6,474 nucleotides of DNA from Candidatus Berkelbacteria bacterium (lineage in GTDB: Bacteria; Patescibacteriota; UBA1384; JAHJRZ01), in NCBI GenBank assembly GCA_026397195.1, contig JAPLVI010000078.1, forward strand, positions 1 to 6,474. The letters are read 5' to 3'. Positions 1 to 4,088 of this stretch are shown one piece after another. The position numbers were made by a program, and so were the translations under genes. The number at the start of each line of letters is the position of its first letter. The first letter of the stretch is position 1. A model generated the notes under the pieces. That model had not been told where the DNA came from. It searched no databases and saw nothing but the letters and a program-made list of their open reading frames with translations.

Positions 1-13
1 GTCTTAATCTCAT

Positions 14-41
14 AAAAAAATCAGTCTAACAAAATTAGTCT
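14..41 (-). terminator. Weak intrinsic terminator after gmk
   Basis: Directly after the gmk stop codon, the minus strand can form a seven-pair stem (35-41 with 23-29) with one internal mismatch and a five-base loop. A few bases later it has a run of seven T (14-20). The stem is AT-rich and therefore weak, but its position and the T-run fit Rho-independent termination of the gmk transcript. Confidence 0.4.
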
Positions 42-44
42 ATA

Positions 45-620
45 TTAATTTTCCCTTTTTTTCAACTCTTTATCGATTGTTTCGAGAACCTCATTTATAG
101 CCACTTCTGGGTGTCCTTCCGGATTCTCAATAATATAATCATAGCTCTGCCCTTTTTTATTTTCCATTACAGCTCTTTTCATCCTTAGATTAATTTCTTT
201 TTCTGTTTCGTTACCTCTTCTTGTCACTCTTTTCCTAAGAGTGACGAGGTCAACCGTAATATAAATCAAAATGACATTCTCCATTTTCCTCTTGATTTTG
301 AGTGCCCCATTAACATCTGCTTCCATTAAAATATTGTGTTTCTTAAGAAGCTTCTTAAGAATAGGACCATTCGTGCCATAATAATTCTGATGATGATAAT
401 CATATTCTATAAGTTCGCCCTTTTGGATCATCTTTTGGAATTCTTCCTTAGAGACATATTGAAAATGAGATTCAGCCGCATCTCTTGCTTCACGAGGTCT
501 GGTGGTTACATTTATGCCACGAGCTAGATTAAACCTTTCGCTCTGCAATACGCCGTTTATGACTGTCCCTTTTCCTGCACCAGAAACACCAGAAATAACA
601 AATATCATATTTTTAGCCAT
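45..620 (-). CDS. gmk: Guanylate kinase
   Basis: This cytosolic enzyme converts GMP and ATP to GDP and ADP in purine nucleotide synthesis. At 191 residues it is near the usual family length of about 200. The P-loop is at residues 11-19 (GVSGAGKGT). GMP-binding signatures follow: the TTRP motif near 39-42, the HF..VS.EEF segment at 52-61, NYYGT at 79-83 and the EADVNGA segment at 100-106. The lid and C-terminal region (R.TRRGNE near 131-138, RM.RAVMEN near 146-154, YDYIIEN at 160-166) also match. Two details are odd: the P-loop has Gly where most guanylate kinases have Ser/Thr after the lysine, and Val where Pro is usual. The ATG at 618-620 is chosen because AAGGAG lies four bases upstream. 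The gene stands alone on the minus strand, with its own promoter at 653-681 that diverges from the tRNA promoter. Confidence 0.93.
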   Translation of the reverse strand: MAKNMIFVISGVSGAGKGTVINGVLQSERFNLARGINVTTRPREARDAAESHFQYVSKEEFQKMIQKGELIEYDYHHQNYYGTNGPILKKLLKKHNILMEADVNGALKIKRKMENVILIYITVDLVTLRKRVTRRGNETEKEINLRMKRAVMENKKGQSYDYIIENPEGHPEVAINEVLETIDKELKKREN

Positions 621-624
621 TGTT

Positions 625-630
625 CTCCTT
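625..630 (-). promoter_or_regulatory. Ribosome binding site of gmk
   Basis: AAGGAG on the minus strand lies four bases before the ATG at 618-620. It fixes that start over the in-frame Met at residue 5. Confidence 0.8.
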
Positions 631-652
631 AAATTTTTTTAATTTCTTAACT

Positions 653-681
653 ATTATATCTTAGGTATTAACTGTTGACAA
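653..681 (-). promoter_or_regulatory. Sigma-70 type promoter of gmk
   Basis: On the minus strand, TTGTCA (681-676, five of six consensus bases) is followed by a 17-base spacer and a perfect TATAAT (658-653). The expected start near 646 gives a leader of about 25 bases holding the gmk ribosome binding site. Its -35 box overlaps the -35 box of the plus-strand promoter. Confidence 0.72.
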
Positions 682-703
682 ACTAATATTTATGCCGTAA
701 TAT
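675..703 (+). promoter_or_regulatory. Strong sigma-70 type promoter of the leader and tRNA cluster
   Basis: A perfect TTGACA (675-680), an ideal 17-base spacer and TAATAT (698-703) point rightward. Transcription should start near 710 and run through the GC-rich leader into the four tRNA genes. No good promoter is visible between here and the first tRNA, so this one probably drives the whole cluster. Near-consensus strength is usual for stable-RNA genes. Confidence 0.77.
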
Positions 704-738
704 ATTTATTGTTGTTTTTACCGTTTTGAATGCACCAA

Positions 739-928
739 GGTTTCGAAATCCTCCTCAGAAAGGGCGCTTCCGGGTTGAGGGTTGCCGAAACCAAGGGGCC
801 ACAAGGATCGCGGTCAGGTTCCCCTTCCCGTGTCTTCTTCGTGGCTCCCCTTTAGGAGTGCGCCGCAGTTGAGGTGGCCTGTGCTTGGCCTTGGTCTTTG
901 GCTTGTCCTGGATGGCTGCGGCGCACTC
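739..928 (+). ncRNA. Structured GC-rich leader RNA of unknown family
   Basis: This stretch of over 200 bases between promoter and first tRNA has no supported protein gene, but it holds three back-to-back hairpins. Hairpin 1 pairs 739-745 with 786-792 and 747-753 with 777-783 (one G-U). Hairpin 2 pairs 793-798 with 847-852 and 799-802 with 841-844, leaving a two-base bulge. Hairpin 3 has a perfect 13-bp stem, 856-868 with 916-928, around a 47-base loop. Base composition is far more GC-rich than in the flanking protein genes, as expected of structured RNA in an AT-rich genome. I found no hallmark of RNase P RNA, tmRNA, SRP RNA, 6S RNA or 5S rRNA on either strand. RNase P cleavage at the first tRNA would release the leader as a separate RNA of about 230 bases (inference). 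Confidence 0.45.
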
Positions 929-943
929 TTCATAGTCTCGAGA

Positions 944-1019
944 GCGAGAGTAGCTCAGTCGGTAGAGCGCCAGGTTGCCAATCTGAAGGTCACGGGTTCG
1001 AGTCCCGTCTCTCGCTCCA
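944..1019 (+). tRNA. tRNA-Gly (anticodon GCC)
   Basis: This is a complete 76-base cloverleaf with encoded CCA (1017-1019). The acceptor stem 944-950/1009-1015 is perfect. The D arm is canonical (GCTC, loop AGTCGGTA, GAGC). The anticodon loop TTGCCAA at 975-981 puts GCC at 977-979, and the T arm is ACGGG, TTCGAGT, CCCGT. The outermost anticodon-stem pair is a C-A mismatch. The discriminator base is T1016, as usual for bacterial tRNA-Gly. It reads GGC/GGU codons and is the first tRNA of the cluster. Confidence 0.95.
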
Positions 1020-1024
1020 AAGGT

Positions 1025-1101
1025 GGGCATGTAGCTCAGTTGGTAGAGCACGAGCTTCCCAAGCTCGAAGGTCGCTGGTTCGACCCCAGCCGTGCCCACC
1101 A
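1025..1101 (+). tRNA. tRNA-Gly (anticodon CCC)
   Basis: This is a complete 77-base cloverleaf with encoded CCA (1099-1101). The acceptor stem 1025-1031/1091-1097 has one T-G pair. The D arm is canonical and the anticodon stem CGAGC/GCTCG is perfect. Loop TTCCCAA (1056-1062) has CCC at 1058-1060, and the T arm is GCTGG, TTCGACC, CCAGC. The discriminator is A1098, unlike the T of the neighbouring tRNA-Gly(GCC). It reads GGG codons. It starts five bases after the previous tRNA, so both are processed from one transcript. Confidence 0.94.
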
Positions 1102-1115
1102 AAAGTGTCACAGGC

Positions 1116-1182
1116 GCAGGGAGCATGGACGGAGGGCGGCTGTTAACCGTTACTCGGGTGTTCAATTCCCCCTTCCTGCCCA
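1116..1182 (+). tRNA. Aberrant tRNA-Asn (anticodon GTT), possibly a pseudogene
   Basis: The acceptor arms 1116-1122 and 1173-1179 pair over seven positions (one G-T). The anticodon arm 1135-1139/1147-1151 encloses the classic Asn loop CTGTTAA, with GTT at 1142-1144. The T loop TTCAATT (1161-1167) is canonical, but its stem has a T-C mismatch. Only 12 bases (1123-1134) lie between acceptor and anticodon stems, where about 19 are normal, so no D arm can form, and the conserved T8 is absent. At the 3' end, CCA would need to follow position 72 directly, with no discriminator; otherwise CCA is not encoded. This could be a decayed tRNA, a truly reduced tRNA, or a small deletion from assembly error. 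Confidence 0.6.
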
Positions 1183-1198
1183 AAGCTTCCGGTCGTGC

Positions 1199-1274
1199 GT
1201 GCTAGTATCCCAGCTAGTAGAGCGCTTCCTTGATAAGGAAGAGGACGTGGGTTCAAGTCCCGCCTAGCACGCCA
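1199..1274 (+). tRNA. tRNA-Ile (anticodon GAT), unusual D arm
   Basis: This 76-base gene has encoded CCA (1272-1274). The acceptor stem 1199-1205/1264-1270 is perfect, as is the anticodon stem CTTCC/GGAAG. The loop TTGATAA (1230-1236) has GAT at 1232-1234, and the T arm is GTGGG, TTCAAGT, CCCGC. The discriminator is G1271. The D arm deviates: TCCC (1208-1211) faces GAGC (1220-1223) with only two pairs, and the loop AGCTAGTA has AG where the invariant GG is expected. A shifted GCT/AGC stem (1213-1215/1221-1223) is possible. The rest is so regular that a working tRNA remains likely. Confidence 0.87.
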
Positions 1275-1287
1275 AAGTATTACCCCG

Positions 1288-1306
1288 AAGCGCGCTTTGC
1301 GCGTTT
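1288..1306 (+). terminator. Short GC hairpin after the tRNA cluster
   Basis: Fourteen bases after the last tRNA, AAG plus CGCGC (1288-1295) pairs with GCGCG plus TTT (1299-1306) around a three-base TTT loop, with one G-T pair. The T-tract is short and itself paired. It may act as a terminator, or it may be a 3' processing barrier behind tRNA-Ile. Confidence 0.4.
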
Positions 1307-1309
1307 GAC

Positions 1310-1390
1310 GCCGTCACACGGACGAAGAAGAAGGCCACCAGGCGGCCCTAACCTTCTCTCTCTCGTTCTTGTGACGGCATTTTCATTTCA
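1310..1390 (+). terminator. Long hairpin with T-rich tail between tRNA cluster and rluA
   Basis: A perfect 8-bp base stem, GCCGTCAC (1310-1317) with GTGACGGC (1371-1378), closes an imperfect purine/pyrimidine stem (1322-1334 with 1352-1366, two small bulges) and a GC-rich apical loop containing two GGCC copies. The T-rich ATTTTCATTT (1379-1388) follows on the plus strand. No T-run follows in the minus direction, so this better fits termination of the tRNA transcript before it enters the convergent rluA gene. The stem is much longer than a typical terminator. Confidence 0.45.
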
Positions 1391-2065
1391 GAGTTCTTTT
1401 AATTGTTTTATCACATTTTTTAAATCATCTGGCAATTCTGATTCTAGCTTGATGATTTTATTCGTATTTGGATGCTCAAATTCAATTTCTGCTGCGTGAA
1501 GAAACTGACGAGAAATATTTAATGAGTCGTTAATTTTTCTCATCAGTTTGCCCCCGTACAATAAATCGCCAATAACCGGATGATGAATTTCCGCCAATTG
1601 CGCCCGAATTTGATGCGTCCGTCCGGTAAATATTTGAATCTTTAAATACGTCATATAATTTAAGCTTTTTTGGCTTGGACTTTTAAAGAGTTCTTTAAAG
1701 TATTTCTTTTTGATTTGGTACTCAGAGACAGCCAAACGCCTATGCTTTTGTCTGACCGAAAAATCAAGCGCGCGAATAAATCGCCTTTTGAACCCCTTTT
1801 TCTTGTGTCGCACAATGTAGCCAACTAACCTACCCTTCTCCTGGGGTACTATACCTGATACTAGGGTTAATTATACTTTTTTAACCTGACGAGCCTTAAA
1901 TTGGCGCTGAAGGACAATCTTTGCCCTTTCGTTCTTGGCAATGATTAAAAGACCACTCGTTCCTTCATCCAAACGGTGGCAGATTAAAGGCGAGATATCG
2001 GCGGAAATAACCCCTGCTGGTTTATCAATTACTTTTAAATACTTATCTTCAAAGATAATTTTCAT
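1388..2065 (-). pseudogene. RluA-family pseudouridine synthase interrupted by an in-frame TAA
   Basis: Enzymes of this family isomerise uridine to pseudouridine in rRNA or tRNA. The frame spans 225 residues plus an internal stop. The N-terminal part (1874-2065) holds the KPAGV motif (residues 15-19) and the catalytic HRLDEGTSG motif (30-38, Asp33). The C-terminal part holds TGRTHQIR.QLA, HPVIGD.LYGG and the FLHA....F.HP segment with a late PDDL. Codon 65 (1871-1873) is TAA, exactly where the family K-x-Y-x-A-L-V-x-G motif has Tyr; 19 open codons then join the two halves in the same frame. A single TAT/TAC-to-TAA change explains it. No S4 domain is present and the segment before the catalytic motif is short, so the RNA target is unknown. 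The ATG at 2063-2065 overlaps the dus 3' end by 17 bases, so translation is probably coupled. It could be a pseudogene, a read-through gene or a sequencing error. Confidence 0.85.
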
Positions 2066-3035
2066 ATTTTTTTAATACTGTTTCTATTTCATCACAAGTT
2101 GAGGTTTTAACCAGTCTGCTTCGAATTTCCTTGGCATTTTTGCTACCTTTTACATAGGCAGCCAAGTGTTTTCGAAGCTCAATTAATCCCCTCTTCCCTT
2201 TTGTCTCGAGGGCATAATTTGCTTGTTTTAAAATTGTTTCTCGGCGTTCGTTGGAGCTCACAGCAGCAAATTCAAAGCCTTCGTTTTTAATAAATCTTTC
2301 GGGGTCTTTTTTAATTGCTCTCACTCCGTGAAAAATAAACGGATTGCCAAATGCTCCCCTGCCAATTAAAACCCCACTGATTTTTGCCTGGGAAAGTCGC
2401 CCAGCTATGTCTTTTTGATTCTTAATATCGCCATTTCCCAAAACAAAAATTGACACCATTGCCGCCACTTTATAAATCGGCTTCCAATCAGCTGATCCCT
2501 TATATCCTTGCTTCAAGGTCCGGCCATGGATAGCAATCGCTTTAGTGCCCATCTCCTCCATTCTTTTAGCAAAATCATAAATCTCTGTTTTTCTCTTTTC
2601 TCCCAGCCGCGTCTTAACCGATAAAGGAATCTTGATTGCTTTTACCATTACTCGAACAATCTTGCCTGCCAATTGCGGTTCATCCATCAAAGCCGCACCA
2701 TGGCCAGATTTTACTACTCTTTTCGCCGGACAACCAAAATTGATATCTACCCCATCAGCCTTGATTTCATTTTCAACAATTCTGGCAGCTTCAGCCATAA
2801 TACTCGGCTCACGGCCAAAAAGCTGAATGATTATCGGCCGTTCCATTTTTCTGAATCTTCCCAATTCAAAAGCTTTTTTATTACGATAAACCAGAGCATG
2901 GCTTGAAATCATTTCGGAATATACAAGCTCTGCTCCCCAATCTTTGGCTATTCTTCGGAAGGGACTATCCGTTATCCCTGCCATTGGCGCTAGCCCGATA
3001 ATTGGTTTATCTAATTTTCGCCAAAAATTACTCAT
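2049..3035 (-). CDS. dus: tRNA-dihydrouridine synthase, DusB-like
   Basis: This FMN-dependent enzyme reduces uridine to dihydrouridine in tRNA D loops, using NADPH. From Met at 3033-3035 it has 328 residues, close to E. coli DusB. Landmarks are APMAG.TDSPFR at 16-27, IQLFG near 70-74, the DINFGCP motif at 97-103 with catalytic Cys102, VKTRLG at 140-145, IHGRT..QGY.G.ADW at 169-184, GNGDI at 200-204 and the phosphate-binding IGRGAFGNP at 224-232. A C-terminal R.HL.AY.KG helix follows. An in-frame ATG 42 bases upstream (3075-3077) would add 14 residues, giving 342. I prefer the inner start because it puts 15 residues before APMAG, as in DusB, and GGGCGGGG lies nine bases upstream. The outer ATG lacks a clear ribosome site. 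The extra segment falls inside a 16-bp inverted repeat. It overlaps rluA by 17 bases; the two form an RNA-modification pair. Confidence 0.92.
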   Translation of the reverse strand: MSNFWRKLDKPIIGLAPMAGITDSPFRRIAKDWGAELVYSEMISSHALVYRNKKAFELGRFRKMERPIIIQLFGREPSIMAEAARIVENEIKADGVDINFGCPAKRVVKSGHGAALMDEPQLAGKIVRVMVKAIKIPLSVKTRLGEKRKTEIYDFAKRMEEMGTKAIAIHGRTLKQGYKGSADWKPIYKVAAMVSIFVLGNGDIKNQKDIAGRLSQAKISGVLIGRGAFGNPFIFHGVRAIKKDPERFIKNEGFEFAAVSSNERRETILKQANYALETKGKRGLIELRKHLAAYVKGSKNAKEIRSRLVKTSTCDEIETVLKKYENYL

Positions 3036-3042
3036 AAACGAA

Positions 3043-3142
3043 AACCCCGCCCTTTCTATGCCCTCTAAAATATTCATTCAACTGTTATATTATCATAACA
3101 TATTGATAACCTAATCTTAGATGATTTAGAAAGGGCGGGGTT
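3043..3142 (-). repeat. Perfect 16-bp inverted repeat at the dus start (putative terminator/attenuator)
   Basis: On the minus strand, AACCCCGCCCTTTCTA (3142-3127) pairs perfectly with TAGAAAGGGCGGGGTT (3058-3043), separated by 68 bases. TTTTCGTTT (3044-3036) follows and abuts the preferred dus ATG. The upstream arm lies nine bases after the zinc-ribbon gene stop. GC stem plus T-rich run indicates a terminator or attenuator in the minus direction, though the loop is long. The loop holds its own hairpin (TTATCA/TGATAA), an extended -10 and the outer dus ATG. Confidence 0.6.
3092..3100 (-). promoter_or_regulatory. Possible extended -10 promoter of dus-rluA
   Basis: On the minus strand, TGTTATGAT (3100-3092) matches an extended -10 (TGn plus five of six TATAAT bases), 15 bases before the outer dus ATG. 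No good -35 box is visible. Transcription from here would begin near 3085, after the first arm of the inverted repeat, and so would avoid the hairpin. Confidence 0.35.
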
Positions 3143-3151
3143 AATTAAATC

Positions 3152-3301
3152 CTAATAATAAAGTTCTTCCATTGTCTTCGAATCATCGCAGGCGATAACC
3201 TCATCCTCTTTTTCGGAAAGATATCCGCCACAATGCGGGCAATCAGGCATGCTTGCATCATCGGTCGAAAATCCGCAATTTCGGCACTCGAAATAGCTCA
3301 T
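3152..3301 (-). CDS. Small zinc-ribbon protein, 49 residues, function unknown
   Basis: I do not recognise a named family. The protein has two CxxC knuckles, Cys6/Cys9 and Cys21/Cys24, spaced as in a small zinc-ribbon or rubredoxin-like fold. An acidic C-terminal half follows, rich in Glu and Asp, with a lone Cys38 and a Tyr-Tyr end. No signal peptide or membrane segment is seen, so it is probably cytosolic. The frame is well supported although short: AGGAGG lies four bases before the ATG (3299-3301), a near-consensus promoter lies at 3351-3379, and the stop at 3152-3154 is followed by one arm of the 16-bp inverted repeat. It sits between recR and dus but is transcribed on its own, and the strong promoter suggests abundant expression. 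Metal binding is inferred from spacing only; a partner-binding or redox role is possible. Confidence 0.8.
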   Translation of the reverse strand: MSYFECRNCGFSTDDASMPDCPHCGGYLSEKEDEVIACDDSKTMEELYY

Positions 3302-3305
3302 CTTC

Positions 3306-3311
3306 CCTCCT
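3306..3311 (-). promoter_or_regulatory. Ribosome binding site of the zinc-ribbon gene
   Basis: AGGAGG on the minus strand, four bases before the ATG at 3299-3301, is a full Shine-Dalgarno match and the strongest in the window. It is a main reason to accept this very short gene. Confidence 0.85.
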
Positions 3312-3350
3312 TTTGTTGTAAAATTGCATCTAAATTCAGAAACTCTCTAA

Positions 3351-3379
3351 TTTATAGTCTAAATATACTTTTATGTCAA
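3351..3379 (-). promoter_or_regulatory. Strong sigma-70 type promoter of the zinc-ribbon gene
   Basis: On the minus strand, a perfect TTGACA (3379-3374), a 17-base spacer and TATAAA (3356-3351, five of six) predict a start near 3344 and a leader of about 43 bases ending in the AGGAGG site. Confidence 0.77.
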
Positions 3380-3388
3380 GATGGATCC

Positions 3389-3397
3389 TGTGGATAA
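3389..3397 (-). promoter_or_regulatory. Consensus DnaA box
   Basis: TTATCCACA, the perfect DnaA 9-mer, reads on the minus strand nine bases upstream of the -35 box of the zinc-ribbon promoter. I saw no second consensus box, so this is not a replication origin. It may be a lone regulatory DnaA site or chance. Confidence 0.4.
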
Positions 3398-3414
3398 CTA
3401 ACCAATATTAAAAA

Positions 3415-4041
3415 TTAATTGAACTCTCTTCTTCCTTCAATCGCCCTGGATAAGGTTACCTCATCCGCATATTCAAGATCAGCGCCTACTGGCAGCCCAC
3501 GCGCGATACGGGTAACCAGTATCTTTTTTCCCATTTTTTCATCTAAATCGGCAATTTTTTTGGCCAAATACATGGCGGTTGCTTCTCCCTCGAGATTGGG
3601 ATTAGTAGCAATAATTATCTCCTCAATTCTGTCATTCTTTTTAATTCTGTCCAAAAGCTCCCGGATATGTAATTCATCCGGACCGATTCCTTCAATCGGC
3701 TTAATTACCCCACCTAAGATATGGTAAACGCCAAGGTACTCACGCGATTTTTCTAAAGCAATAACATCAAGGGCTGTTTCAACCACCATAATCAAATTTT
3801 TATTGCGACTTTCATCGTCACAAATCGGACAGAGCTCACTGTCTGTAATATTAAAACAAAGGCTACATTTTTTAAGGTCATCTTTAAGCCTTAAAACTGC
3901 TTCACCTAAATCATTGATTCGAACTTTGGGTCGACTTAAAAGATAAAAGACAAGACGAGAAGCGCTTTTTGGTCCGATGCCGGGAAGCTTCGAGAGCTCT
4001 TCAATTAAAGTCCGTACCTGTTTTGGCAAAATATCCTTCAT
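3415..4041 (-). CDS. recR: Recombination mediator protein RecR
   Basis: RecR forms a ring-shaped clamp that acts with RecO (and RecF) to load RecA on SSB-coated single-stranded DNA during gap repair. The 208 residues match the usual length of about 200. In order come a helix-hairpin-helix motif (LPGIGPKSASRL, 19-30), a C4 zinc finger (Cys59, 62, 71, 74), a Toprim domain (VVE...DV.ALE from residue 86; ATNPNLEGEATA at 145-156) and the conserved C-terminal TRIARGLPVGADLEYADEVTL segment, followed by an IEGRR tail. The gene follows topA by 47 bases on the same strand and probably shares its transcript; no strong promoter and only a weak ribosome site are seen in the gap. The usual dnaX/ybaB partners are not adjacent. 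ATG at 4039-4041 gives the normal N-terminus. Confidence 0.96.
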   Translation of the reverse strand: MKDILPKQVRTLIEELSKLPGIGPKSASRLVFYLLSRPKVRINDLGEAVLRLKDDLKKCSLCFNITDSELCPICDDESRNKNLIMVVETALDVIALEKSREYLGVYHILGGVIKPIEGIGPDELHIRELLDRIKKNDRIEEIIIATNPNLEGEATAMYLAKKIADLDEKMGKKILVTRIARGLPVGADLEYADEVTLSRAIEGRREFN

Positions 4042-4048
4042 GATGGCT

Positions 4049-4072
4049 ACTTATAAACTTATGAACTTAAGA
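4049..4072 (+). repeat. Three tandem 8-base repeats between topA and recR
   Basis: ACTTATAA, ACTTATGA and ACTTAAGA lie head to tail in the topA-recR gap. Each differs from the next by one to three bases. Another period-8 array lies 21 bases away at 4094-4125. Confidence 0.6.
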
Positions 4073-4088
4073 ACCGAAAAACAATAAA

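Noticed and set aside
336..527. Plus-strand frame opposite gmk
   Set aside because: It is a shadow of the guanylate kinase gene, with no ribosome site or promoter.
757..766. The ten bases AGAAAGGGCG shared with the inverted repeat at 3128-3137
   Set aside because: The match does not extend on either side, so it is more likely chance than a dispersed repeat.
730..855. A 41-codon plus-strand frame that starts 20 bases after the predicted transcript start and stops just before hairpin 3
   Set aside because: There is no Shine-Dalgarno sequence, the peptide matches nothing I know, and the region is better explained by hairpins. A leader peptide cannot be fully ruled out.
755..1183. A 142-codon minus-strand reading frame across the tRNA cluster
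   Set aside because: It is antisense to the tRNA genes. Segments such as GTAGVEPATFELGKLVLY and DGTRTRDLQIGNLALYRL are the well-known false peptides produced by translating tRNA antisense strands.
782..1267. Overlapping plus-strand open frames through the leader and tRNAs
   Set aside because: They simply read through the D-loop and T-loop sequences of functional tRNAs, have no ribosome binding site, and are open because the region is GC-rich.
1388..1813. Treating the two rluA parts as two genes or as a frameshift
   Set aside because: Both parts are in the same frame, joined by 19 open codons; one TAA is the only interruption, and each half lacks motifs needed for activity.
2632..2906. Two plus-strand frames opposite dus
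   Set aside because: Both are shadows of the strongly conserved dus coding sequence.
3389..3397. Replication origin
   Set aside because: Only one DnaA box is present and no AT-rich unwinding repeats, dnaA or dnaN are nearby.
3419..3727. Plus-strand frame opposite recR
   Set aside because: It is a shadow of recR, whose motifs account for the whole stretch.
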